Shown in pieces: positions 46,624 through 55,369 of a stretch of DNA of 64,000 nucleotides. Origin of the DNA: Daejeonella sp. (GTDB lineage Bacteria > Bacteroidota > Bacteroidia > Sphingobacteriales > Sphingobacteriaceae); assembly GCF_017495225.1 (NCBI RefSeq), contig NZ_JAFEIG010000005.1:92056-156055 (forward strand), in the 5' to 3' direction. Below the pieces are notes generated by a model. The model searched no databases, was not told the DNA's origin, and worked only from the letters and a program-made list of their open reading frames with translations. Both the position numbers and the translations under genes were made by a program. How positions within the stretch are numbered: the stretch's first letter is position 1; every line of letters starts with the position of its first letter.

Positions 46624-47142
46624 ATGAATTTAAGAGGACTAGTTTCCGTTTCGGGTAAACCGGGTTTATTCAAATTGATTGGCCAAAACAAATCTGGCTT
46701 TATCTTAGAAACACTAGATGAACTAAAGAATAAAATTGTGGTCAACATGAGTACTGCAAAGATGGCCTCTTTAGAAGATATTACTGTTTTTGGTGATACT
46801 AATGATCTAAAGTTGAGCGATATTTTTTCTAAAATGAAGGACGTTAAGAGCATTCCTGATCCAAAATCTGCGGATGGTAAGGCTTTGCGTTCTTTCTTCT
46901 TAGAAGTTGCTCCAGATCATGATCAAGAGCGTGTTTACGCATCAGATATGAAAAAGATTATTAGCTGGTTTAATACGATAAAGGACATGCCTTTATTTGA
47001 AGAGGCAGCACCTGAGCCTATTTCTGAAGGTGCAGTAGCTAGTGGGAATGTAACAAAGAAGCCTGAGCCAGTGGCTAAAGAAAAGCCTAGAGCTACAAAA
47101 GCTGCAGGTAAAAGTGCTACAAGACTTGCACCAAAAGTCTAA
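46624..47142 (+). CDS. DUF5606-type conserved Bacteroidota protein
   Basis: The 172-residue protein opens MNLRGLVSVSGKPGLFKLIGQNKSGFILETLDELKNKIVVN, the start I associate with the DUF5606 family, and ends in a Lys/Ala/Pro-rich tail from about residue 135. The compact N-domain looks beta-rich, perhaps nucleic-acid binding; function is unknown. It follows the cyclophilin gene and ends at a terminator. Confidence 0.75.
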   Translation: MNLRGLVSVSGKPGLFKLIGQNKSGFILETLDELKNKIVVNMSTAKMASLEDITVFGDTNDLKLSDIFSKMKDVKSIPDPKSADGKALRSFFLEVAPDHDQERVYASDMKKIISWFNTIKDMPLFEEAAPEPISEGAVASGNVTKKPEPVAKEKPRATKAAGKSATRLAPKV

Positions 47143-47160
47143 ATAATATCAATAATATTG

Positions 47161-47199
47161 ATAGGGCAGAAACTTATTTATTTTCTGCCCTATTTTTTT
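47161..47199 (+). terminator. terminator after the DUF5606-type gene
   Basis: ATAGGGCAGAAA (47161-47172) pairs with TTTCTGCCCTAT (47182-47193), followed by a T run. Twelve perfect pairs. Confidence 0.88.
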
Positions 47200-47202
47200 G
47201 TG

Positions 47203-47325
47203 TTAAAAAAAGTAGATAATTGCAGCACCTAATGCAAGGCCTATTAATACAAAAATCCAAAAATTCTTCTTTTCATTACTTGGATTTATGTACTTGAAAA
47301 GATATTTTCTCTTATAATCCGACAT
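47203..47325 (-). CDS. small single-pass membrane protein (40 aa)
   Basis: On the minus strand an ATG at 47325 opens a 40-codon frame starting MSDYKRKYLFKYINPSNEK. A hydrophobic helix (WIFVLIGLALGAAIIYFF) runs to the stop. It is 7 nt after rlmH in the same direction and so probably cotranscribed. A basic N-terminus plus one helix suggests an inner-membrane microprotein; I know no function. Confidence 0.6.
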   Translation of the reverse strand: MSDYKRKYLFKYINPSNEKKNFWIFVLIGLALGAAIIYFF

Positions 47326-47332
47326 ATAGTTT

Positions 47333-47806
47333 TTAATCGTGGTGATAAGGCTCTCCCTTCAAAATGGTGTAAGCACGATATAATTGTTCGGCGAAGAACA
47401 AGCGAATCATTTGATGTGAGAAAGTCATTTGTGATAGGGATATTTTATCATTGCCTCTCGCATACACTTCATCACTAAATCCGTAAGGACCCCCAATAAT
47501 GAAAACTAAGTGCTGTTGACCGCCAACCATTTTCTTATTTAAATATACTGAAAATTTTTTTGATGTGAATTCTGCCCCGTTTTCGTCAAGTAAAATAACG
47601 TAGTCGGTACTTTGGATGTTTTTAAAAAGCAATTCAGCTTCTTTGTTTTTTTGCTGATCCCTTGATAAACTTTTTGTGTTTTTCAATTCCGGAATTTCCA
47701 AAATCCGAAATGGGATATAATGTTTAAGGCGTTTTAGATAAATATCAATACCCTCTAATAAGTACTTATCTTCTGTTTTGCCAATAGTTAGAAGGGTAAT
47801 CTTCAT
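47333..47806 (-). CDS. rlmH: 23S rRNA (pseudouridine1915-N3)-methyltransferase
   Basis: The 157-residue SPOUT enzyme contains LLDENGAEFTSKKF, VFIIGGPYGFSDEV and SLSQMTFSHQMIRLFFAEQLYRAYTILKGEPYHHD, the SAM-binding knot and C-terminal signature of RlmH. It methylates helix 69 of 23S rRNA. Its ATG shares one base with the stop of the upstream PKD-repeat gene. Confidence 0.96.
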   Translation of the reverse strand: MKITLLTIGKTEDKYLLEGIDIYLKRLKHYIPFRILEIPELKNTKSLSRDQQKNKEAELLFKNIQSTDYVILLDENGAEFTSKKFSVYLNKKMVGGQQHLVFIIGGPYGFSDEVYARGNDKISLSQMTFSHQMIRLFFAEQLYRAYTILKGEPYHHD

Positions 47807-50800
47807 TATTTCAATATCGTTACTGAACCTGCTTTTTGAATATTATTGCCATTTAAATCAATTGCATTAATTAAATAGTAATAGGTACCAACTGGCAGAG
47901 GTTTACCATTAAAAGTTCCATCCCAATGATTATTAATATCATCTGAGAAAAATAAAGGTACACCATAACGATTAAATATTTGAATTTTATAGCTAAAAAC
48001 AGTTAATAGACTTACCGAAAATACATCGTTAATACCATCATTATTTGGGGTAAAGGTATTTGGGATAAGCATTGGATAGCCATCAGAAATCCTATTAATT
48101 CCTTTGCTAATAGAACTGGTACAAGTAGAGTTTTTAAATGCAGTAAGTGTTACTATGAAATTTTCATTTGTAAGATACTTATGTATTGGGTTCATCTCTG
48201 TTGAGGTACTCCCGTCTCCAAAATCCCATAAAAATGAGTCTGCATCTTTGCATTCATTAAAGAATTGAACTTCGAATGGAGCAATTAAATTGAATGGCAT
48301 TTGAGGATCTGTCCTGAATTCAGCAATTGGTTTCGTATATATTGCTTCAACATTAACGTTTACCGTAGGACTTACGCAGGTTCCTCTACTAATGCTTAGG
48401 CTATATGTCCCGGCTACCAGGGGATTATTTGCTGGGATTTCTGGTTCCCTTAAATTTGAAGTAAAACCATTAGGGCCAGTCCATTGATAAATTGCATCAT
48501 CTTGGTGAGGAGTGCTGAGTTTTATAAATGCTATTTCACATAATTCTGGTTTAATAATGGTAATTACCGGAATTGTAGGGCTGATAGTAACTTTAATATC
48601 TTGACTAAAGATGTTGCTGCAACCTGAACTACCAATCGCTTCTAGCTTAATGGTTTTCGGACCTGGAGTGGAATAGGTGACTGTATTAATAAGATTATTA
48701 CTGCCTGGTGCAATACTTGCGCCATCTCCAAAATCCCAACGTAAACTTGTGAAGTTGCTTGAACTATTTGTAAATGTAAAACTTTGAGTTGCGCTGCATA
48801 AATTATTGCTAGTTGTGATAAAAGATGCCTTTGGATTTTGACCGATAGGGGCAACAGTTACTGAACTTACATCTGAAGTACATCCGTTTTTAATTATTTT
48901 AAGATTATAAACGCCAGCTTTATTTGGATTGTCAATTAGGATATTTATTTCGTTTAAGGTGGATGTAAATCCATTTGGACCAGTCCATGAGTATGTAACA
49001 TCAGTTTGCAAAGGCGTACTCAGGATGATGTTGTCTCCAGTACAATACTCTGATTTTAAACCATTTATTATTGGTAATTCTGGTTTTAAGTTTACGCTAA
49101 TTGATTTATTTATACTTACAAAACAATCATTATTGTTAAATACTTGCAGACTAACCGTTTTGATTCCGGGACTTGAATAACTAACTGCTGGCGGATTTGT
49201 ATCTGTTGATGTTGCTATACTTGCATCAGCACCAAAATTCCACAGTACTTTAGTATAAGACGTTGAATTATTGGTGAAAGTATAGCTTTGCGTGGATTCA
49301 CATTGGTTTGAAATGCTATGGATAAAGTCGGCAATTGCTAATACTTCTATTGGGGGGACTGTTACCGATTTAATATCTGAAGTACAACCGTTTTTGCTTA
49401 TTTTAAGACTATAAACCCCAACTTTATCTGGATTATCAATGAGAACACTTATTTCATTTAAAGTGGATGTAAATCCGTTTGGACCAGTCCATGAGTAAGT
49501 TACATCAGTTTGTAAAGGCGTACTTAGGACGATGTTATCTCCAATACAATAACCTGATTTTAAGCCATTTATTATTGGTGATTCTGGTTTTGTGTTTACC
49601 ATCAATGATTTACTAATACTCACAAAACAATCATTAGTATTGAATACTTGCAGACTTACTGTTTTAATTCCGGGACTAGAATAACTAACGGCTGGTGGAT
49701 TTGTATCTGTTGATGTTGCGATACTTGCATCAGGGCCGAAATTCCAAAGTAATTTGCTGTAACCCGTCGAATTATTAGTGAATGTATAGCTTTGTGTAGA
49801 TTCACATAAGTTGTTTATAGTATTGCTAAAATCTGCAATTGGCAAGGCATCAATTGGGGGTATAGTTACTGATTTTATATCAGATACACAGCCATTTTTG
49901 CTTATACTTAATGAATAGGTGCCCACTTTATTTGGATCATCAATTAGAATATTGATTTCATTTAAATTTGATGTAAAACCATTCGGACCAGTCCAGGAAT
50001 AAGTAGCATCTGTTTGAGAAGGCGTACTAAGAATAATATTTTCGCCGATGCAATAACTTGATTTTAAGCCATTTATTACAGGTATTTCTGGTTTTGGGTA
50101 CACATAAAATGATTGCGTGATATTTGATGAACAATCTTTATCGTTAAATGCTCGGAGCAACACGGTTTTGTATCCGGGACTTGAGTAAGTGATTGGTGGA
50201 GGGTTGGGGTCTGTTGATGACGAGATACTTGCTCCCTCACCGAAATACCATTCTAATTTTTCATATTTTTCTGAACCGGTACTTGTGAAAATAAAATTTG
50301 GATTGTTTAAACATAGCTCTGTTGTTATTAAATTAATCTTTGCTACTGGTCCCTCAAATTCGCTAGTCCCTCCAAATTCAATTTTAAAGCCATTATTCCC
50401 AGTCGAGTAATTATCAACTAATAAGGCATAGGTATGGCCAGCTTTTAGGTCAACATATTTTAAATATCCATCTTGCCCGCCCAAGCCACATCCCGAAGTT
50501 TCAACGGTATCGGTTGAAGTTAAATTCATGCCTGTTTTATAATAAAGAGGTTCAGTTGGGCAGCCACTATTGCTTACACCATGTCCTGTTGCACATCTTA
50601 ATAGGGTTTTATTACTGAAATCACCAGAGGGCCCCAAATCATACAATACCCAATCGATATCATCTGAATTGAAAATAGGGGTAATGTCCATTGTTAATGT
50701 CCCATCATTCGCCGCAACCCATTTATACCAAGCTGTATTTGATTCCCAACCTAAACATGAACCAAAAGATTCCATATTATCTAGTCCCGAACCTAAAACA

Positions 50801-51387
50801 TTATGTTCAGTAAATGATCCTTTATCGCATAAAAATGATGCAGTTTCAAAGTCTTGACCTGCTAAAATTGGTGCAAAATAATTGTTGATACACAACTTGA
50901 ATGTTCCAACATTTTTATCTGCCGCACTAACTCTAATGTAATATTCTTTGCCTATAACAAGTCCTCCTTTTTTGAAGGTTGATACAGAAGATCCTGGTAA
51001 GTATCCTCCAATTATTGTGCTGTATGCAAAGCTCGTACCTGTAACATCAATGGTATAAAGTGCAATATGTGGTTTCTTAAGTGTTCCTCCAGTGGTTCCG
51101 CCACCTGTATTATCTCCAGTTACGGTAATGTTTAAGTCCTTTGCTATAGCTGTAAATTTGAACCATACATCATTCCCAGACTCTGTTGTTGACCAATTGG
51201 CCGGTTTTTCGAATTTCTTTTCGTCTGTTGCCCCAATGTTTGAATAAGTACCCTCAGATGAGCATTTTGTTGGGTCTGTTAAAGTTATAGCCTTGTCAAA
51301 ACTGTCGTTAACCGCTTGAGCCAACCCCGTCTTAAACCAGAAAAATGCAAGAAAAATAATTAACCTAAAACTTATTTTTTTAATCAT
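47806..51387 (-). CDS. PKD-repeat protein with type IX (type B) sorting domain
   Basis: The 1193-residue protein has a signal peptide (ending GLAQA) and two N-terminal beta-sandwich regions (about 25-345). PKD-like domains then alternate with SYSWTGPNGFTS Ig-like units. A last PKD (DSFLWDFGDGSTSTEMNPIHKY) and the gliding-motility C-terminal domain (IPNTFTPNNDGINDVF...YGVPLFF...WDGTFNGKPLPVGTYYY) close it. Four repeats are exactly 168 residues (504 bp) apart. It should be secreted and attached to the surface by the type IX system. The 1-nt overlap with rlmH is odd. Confidence 0.9.
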   Translation of the reverse strand: MIKKISFRLIIFLAFFWFKTGLAQAVNDSFDKAITLTDPTKCSSEGTYSNIGATDEKKFEKPANWSTTESGNDVWFKFTAIAKDLNITVTGDNTGGGTTGGTLKKPHIALYTIDVTGTSFAYSTIIGGYLPGSSVSTFKKGGLVIGKEYYIRVSAADKNVGTFKLCINNYFAPILAGQDFETASFLCDKGSFTEHNVLGSGLDNMESFGSCLGWESNTAWYKWVAANDGTLTMDITPIFNSDDIDWVLYDLGPSGDFSNKTLLRCATGHGVSNSGCPTEPLYYKTGMNLTSTDTVETSGCGLGGQDGYLKYVDLKAGHTYALLVDNYSTGNNGFKIEFGGTSEFEGPVAKINLITTELCLNNPNFIFTSTGSEKYEKLEWYFGEGASISSSTDPNPPPITYSSPGYKTVLLRAFNDKDCSSNITQSFYVYPKPEIPVINGLKSSYCIGENIILSTPSQTDATYSWTGPNGFTSNLNEINILIDDPNKVGTYSLSISKNGCVSDIKSVTIPPIDALPIADFSNTINNLCESTQSYTFTNNSTGYSKLLWNFGPDASIATSTDTNPPAVSYSSPGIKTVSLQVFNTNDCFVSISKSLMVNTKPESPIINGLKSGYCIGDNIVLSTPLQTDVTYSWTGPNGFTSTLNEISVLIDNPDKVGVYSLKISKNGCTSDIKSVTVPPIEVLAIADFIHSISNQCESTQSYTFTNNSTSYTKVLWNFGADASIATSTDTNPPAVSYSSPGIKTVSLQVFNNNDCFVSINKSISVNLKPELPIINGLKSEYCTGDNIILSTPLQTDVTYSWTGPNGFTSTLNEINILIDNPNKAGVYNLKIIKNGCTSDVSSVTVAPIGQNPKASFITTSNNLCSATQSFTFTNSSSNFTSLRWDFGDGASIAPGSNNLINTVTYSTPGPKTIKLEAIGSSGCSNIFSQDIKVTISPTIPVITIIKPELCEIAFIKLSTPHQDDAIYQWTGPNGFTSNLREPEIPANNPLVAGTYSLSISRGTCVSPTVNVNVEAIYTKPIAEFRTDPQMPFNLIAPFEVQFFNECKDADSFLWDFGDGSTSTEMNPIHKYLTNENFIVTLTAFKNSTCTSSISKGINRISDGYPMLIPNTFTPNNDGINDVFSVSLLTVFSYKIQIFNRYGVPLFFSDDINNHWDGTFNGKPLPVGTYYYLINAIDLNGNNIQKAGSVTILK

Positions 51388-51395
51388 CTTAATTG

Positions 51396-51403
51396 CAAAT
51401 TTA
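51396..51403 (-). promoter_or_regulatory. -7 box of the PKD-repeat gene
   Basis: On the minus strand TAAATTTG followed by C matches the -7 consensus, 8 nt before the ATG, giving a very short leader. No -33 TTTG at 19 nt. Confidence 0.4.
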
Positions 51404-51468
51404 TAAAAATCTCCCGAAATAAATATCGGAAGACTTTAATTTATAGATGATTAGGAGATTGTAGGATT

Positions 51469-52335
51469 CTACTTATTAAGTACCCCTTTTCTTACTTGTG
51501 TTTTTAAGATTTCGCCATCAGGGTCGAGACTAGTTTTAACTTTAGTGAATGCAGCTACACCTTCAGAGCTCATATATCTGACTTTAGGATGCGGATCATT
51601 CATGCATTTAATAATTAGTTCAGCAATTTGTGCCGGCTTTTGGAATGCTTTTTCCTTTACTTCATCTGTAAAAGTTGCTCTATAACTCATATAGTTTTCA
51701 ATTAGAGGTTTGTAATCATCATCTAATATTCCACCTGTACTATTGAAGTAATTGGTTAAGCTATTGCCAAATTCAGTAATTACCCCTCCTGGCTCAATTA
51801 AGGAAATGTGTATTCCGAAGTAGGGCTCTAAATAGGTGGCGAGACTTTCAGTAAGTCCCTCAAGCGCAAATTTAGCTGCACAATAGATCTCATTAACCGG
51901 CTGTCCAACCAAACCTCCCACAGAGGAGATATTAATGATATGGCCACTTTTCTGCTTCCTCATAAATGGTAAAACAGCCTTACTACATCTTATCGGACCA
52001 TAAAAATTAACATCCATCACATGCTTAATCTCATCCATACTGGCTTGTTCCATTGTTCTAATAAATCCTGCGCCAGCATTGTTGATAAGAACATCAATTC
52101 TTCCATCACTTTCAATAATTTCTGAAATGCAATTTGCAATGCTTTGATCATCAAGCACATCAAGTTGTAAAATACTAAGATTGACCTTTCTTTTTTCAGC
52201 ACTTTCTTTGAGTAGTGTGCTTTTTTCAAGCCTTCTCATTGTGGCATAAACCTTATGCCCTTGCTCGGCAAGCTGTATTGCAGTTTCTAGTCCGATACCC
52301 GTTGATGCCCCAGTAATAAGAATGATTTTTGACAT
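51469..52335 (-). CDS. SDR family oxidoreductase
   Basis: The 288-residue protein has the NAD(P)-binding GASTGIGLETAIQLA, the NNAGAG motif and the active-site INISSVGG...YCAAK (Ser, Tyr, Lys). It resembles classical short-chain dehydrogenases with retinol-dehydrogenase-like arrangement. Substrate unknown. It stands alone between the PKD-repeat gene and aconitase. Confidence 0.88.
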   Translation of the reverse strand: MSKIILITGASTGIGLETAIQLAEQGHKVYATMRRLEKSTLLKESAEKRKVNLSILQLDVLDDQSIANCISEIIESDGRIDVLINNAGAGFIRTMEQASMDEIKHVMDVNFYGPIRCSKAVLPFMRKQKSGHIINISSVGGLVGQPVNEIYCAAKFALEGLTESLATYLEPYFGIHISLIEPGGVITEFGNSLTNYFNSTGGILDDDYKPLIENYMSYRATFTDEVKEKAFQKPAQIAELIIKCMNDPHPKVRYMSSEGVAAFTKVKTSLDPDGEILKTQVRKGVLNK

Positions 52336-52374
52336 GATGGAAATTTTAAATTAAATGTATAAAAGCCTTTAAAT

Positions 52375-52420
52375 TAAAAAAGCTTAAAGCTAAATTATAA
52401 AAATCTCGCTTTAAGCTTTT
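52375..52420 (-). terminator. terminator of aconitase (minus strand)
   Basis: AAAAGCTTAAAGC (52378-52390) pairs with GCTTTAAGCTTTT (52408-52420). The A run to the left is the T tract on the minus strand. Confidence 0.82.
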
Positions 52421-52440
52421 AAAAAGATGTTATTTTAAAT

Positions 52441-54702
52441 CTATTGATTCATTCGGATGATATTCAATGCACCACCAGCCTTGAACCACTCAATTTGTTG
52501 TTCATTATAAGTGTGGTTAACAGGGAATGTATCCAATGTTCCATCGATGTGATTTAGAACGATATTTAATGGCTTTCCTGGAGTGAAGTCATTTAAGCCT
52601 ACGATATCGATAACATCATCTTCACGAATTTTGTCATAATCATTTGCATCTGCAAAAGTTAAGGCAAGCATACCTTGTTTTTTAAGGTTTGTTTCGTGAA
52701 TACGAGCAAATGATTTCACAAGAATTGCACGCACACCAAGATGTCTTGGCTCCATTGCAGCATGCTCACGTGATGAACCTTCACCATAATTCTCATCTCC
52801 AACAACAATACTTCCTATACCTGCCGCTTTGTATGCACGAGCAGTAGCTGGAACTGCACCATATTCTCCAGTAAGCTGATTTTTAACAGTATCTGCTTTA
52901 TCATTGAAGAAATTAGTAGCACCAATTAGCATATTATTAGAAATATTATCTAGGTGTCCTCTAAATTTCAACCACGGACCAGCCATAGAAATATGGTCAG
53001 TAGTACATTTTCCTTTTGCTTTGATTAAAAGTTTTAGGCCTTTAACATCAGTTCCTTCCCAAGCTTTGAAAGGATCAAGTAACTGAAGGCGTGATGATTT
53101 TTCATCAACTAGCACAGTAACTTTACTTCCATCTTCCGCTGGTGCCTGATATCCAGCATCTTCCACCGCAAATCCTTTTACAGGCATTTCTAGTCCCTGT
53201 GGTTCATCAAGCTTTACTTGTTCACCTGCAGAATTTGTAAGTGAATCAGTAAGTGGATTGAATGCTAAATCACCTGCAATGGTCATTGCTGTCACAATTT
53301 CTGGTGAAGCTACGAATGCATGTGTATTTGGGTTACCATCATTTCTCGATTTGAAGTTTCTATTGAATGAAGTGATGATTGAGTTTTTACGAGTAGGATC
53401 ATCGCTATGACGAGCCCATTGCCCGATACATGGTCCGCAGGCATTTGCCAAAACCACTCCACCCATGCTTTCAAAAGTATTTAAGAAACCATCGCGTTCA
53501 ACAGTATATCTAACTAATTCTGAACCAGGAGTAATGGTAAACTCAGCTTTAGAGACTAGTTTTTTATTTACTGCTTGTTCTGCAACAGATGCAGCTCTTG
53601 AAATATCTTCGTATGAAGAGTTTGTACATGAACCTATTAAACCTACTTCTAGTGTTTGTGGCCAACCATTTTCTTTAACAGCGGCAGCAAATTTTGAAAT
53701 TGGCCATGCCATATCTGGAGTAAAAGGACCATTGATATGTGGTTCTAATGTAGAAAGGTCTATTTCAATAACTTGATCAAAGTAGTTATGCGGATTTGCA
53801 TACACTTCATCATCACCTGTAAGATGTTCTTTAATTTGATCAGCTAGGCTTGCAATTTCTGCACGCTCAGTACCTTTTAAGTAGGTAGCAATTTTATCAT
53901 CATACCCGAAAACTGAAGTAGTAGCTCCAATTTCAGCGCCCATATTACAAATTGTACCTTTTCCAGTTGCAGAAAGTGATCTAGCACCTTCTCCAAAATA
54001 TTCAACAATTGCGCCAGTACCACCTTTTACAGTAAGTATGCCTGCAACTTTTAGGATAACATCTTTTGCCGATGCCCAACCAGATAATTTTCCAGTAAGT
54101 TTAACTCCGATAAGTTTAGGGAATTTAAGCTCCCAAGCTAAACCTGCCATCACGTCGCATGCATCTGCACCACCAACACCAATGGCAATCATTCCTAATC
54201 CACCTGCATTTGGAGTGTGAGAGTCAGTACCAATCATCATTCCACCTGGGAATGCATAATTTTCTAAAACTACCTGGTGAATAATACCTGCTCCTGGCTT
54301 CCAAAAACCAATACCATATTTATTTGATACGGAAGCAAGGAAATCATATACTTCTTTATTTTGAGTGTTGGCCGTTTCAAGATCTGAATCAGCTCCAACT
54401 TTCGCTTGTATTAAATGATCGCAATGTACAGTAGAAGGAACAGCAACTGTTGGTCTTCCTGCTTGCATGAATTGCAATAAAGCCATTTGGGCTGTTGCAT
54501 CTTGCATTGCTACTCTGTCTGGTGCGAAATCTACATAAGTAACACCACGCTCATGAGCCTGAGTGGCATTACCTTCCCAAAGATGGGCGTATAAAATCTT
54601 CTCTGTTAATGTAAGTGGTTTACCAACTACCTTACGTGCAGCCTCAATACGAGGGCCGTAGTTGTTGTAAACTTTTTTGATCATGTCTAAATCAAATGCC
54701 AT
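52441..54702 (-). CDS. aconitate hydratase
   Basis: The 753-residue enzyme has the iron-sulfur ligands in [15 protein letters not shown] and [11 protein letters not shown], plus the swivel-domain motif [17 protein letters not shown]. Length and sequence fit the mitochondrial-type aconitase of Bacteroidota, which interconverts citrate and isocitrate in the TCA cycle. Monocistronic, with its own terminator. Confidence 0.96.
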   Translation of the reverse strand: MAFDLDMIKKVYNNYGPRIEAARKVVGKPLTLTEKILYAHLWEGNATQAHERGVTYVDFAPDRVAMQDATAQMALLQFMQAGRPTVAVPSTVHCDHLIQAKVGADSDLETANTQNKEVYDFLASVSNKYGIGFWKPGAGIIHQVVLENYAFPGGMMIGTDSHTPNAGGLGMIAIGVGGADACDVMAGLAWELKFPKLIGVKLTGKLSGWASAKDVILKVAGILTVKGGTGAIVEYFGEGARSLSATGKGTICNMGAEIGATTSVFGYDDKIATYLKGTERAEIASLADQIKEHLTGDDEVYANPHNYFDQVIEIDLSTLEPHINGPFTPDMAWPISKFAAAVKENGWPQTLEVGLIGSCTNSSYEDISRAASVAEQAVNKKLVSKAEFTITPGSELVRYTVERDGFLNTFESMGGVVLANACGPCIGQWARHSDDPTRKNSIITSFNRNFKSRNDGNPNTHAFVASPEIVTAMTIAGDLAFNPLTDSLTNSAGEQVKLDEPQGLEMPVKGFAVEDAGYQAPAEDGSKVTVLVDEKSSRLQLLDPFKAWEGTDVKGLKLLIKAKGKCTTDHISMAGPWLKFRGHLDNISNNMLIGATNFFNDKADTVKNQLTGEYGAVPATARAYKAAGIGSIVVGDENYGEGSSREHAAMEPRHLGVRAILVKSFARIHETNLKKQGMLALTFADANDYDKIREDDVIDIVGLNDFTPGKPLNIVLNHIDGTLDTFPVNHTYNEQQIEWFKAGGALNIIRMNQ

Positions 54703-54931
54703 GTTATTTGCTTGATTTTAATTAATTCTAATTTAACTGCCAGCGAAGTTACGTAAAACGACCTGAAAAATGAAGAGGAATGCCTATTGAATCTGTAATA
54801 AATATGCTATTTGCCAAAAAAAGATTCGATTTTGTTAAAATATTTACCTAAACTGAGTGAAAAATATTTTATGTAATACGAAAATAGCCTTTCATGAATT
54901 TAAATTGGGCTTGATTTTATATTTTATGGAA

Positions 54932-55288
54932 TCAAAATCCCTCATAAATTACTCCAGAACTTGGAGTTTCTTTCAGCTCAATCTTTTTTAACCCTAGTAC
55001 TAATGGTTTGATTTTGTTCCAGAGCCAGATGGAAAGATTTTCGCTTGTTGGGTTTTCAAGTCCCGGGATTTCATTCAATAAATGATGATCTAATTGATCA
55101 ATAATAGGTTTAATAGCCTTTTTTAGATCTCCATAATCAATAATCCATCCACTATGTTCCTCAGGTTGGCCTTCGATGTATACAGTTAGTAAATAGGTGT
55201 GCCCATGCATGTTGCCGCATTTATGTCCTTCAGGTACCTGGGGTAAAAAATGAGCTGAATCAAAAGAAAATTGTTTGTAAATAATCAT
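54932..55288 (-). CDS. queD: 6-carboxytetrahydropterin synthase
   Basis: The 118-residue protein has zinc ligands H13, H28 and H30 (FDSAHF, MHGHTY) and catalytic C24, with the C-terminal ELKETPSSGVIYEG typical of QueD/PTPS. It makes the queuosine precursor; other PTPS roles cannot be excluded. A TATTTTTG box lies only 5 nt before the ATG, suggesting a leaderless mRNA. Confidence 0.88.
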   Translation of the reverse strand: MIIYKQFSFDSAHFLPQVPEGHKCGNMHGHTYLLTVYIEGQPEEHSGWIIDYGDLKKAIKPIIDQLDHHLLNEIPGLENPTSENLSIWLWNKIKPLVLGLKKIELKETPSSGVIYEGF

Positions 55289-55292
55289 GACG

Positions 55293-55300
55293 CAAAAATA
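55293..55300 (-). promoter_or_regulatory. -7 box abutting queD
   Basis: On the minus strand TATTTTTG matches the -7 consensus and ends 4-5 nt before the ATG, so transcription would begin at or very near the start codon. The -33 box is only TTTT-like. Confidence 0.45.
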
Positions 55301-55369
55301 ATCTAAATGGAAAAGATAAAAATGATAGAGATCAGTTTTCTAAATTTTCTCATCCATAATTCATCTTAT

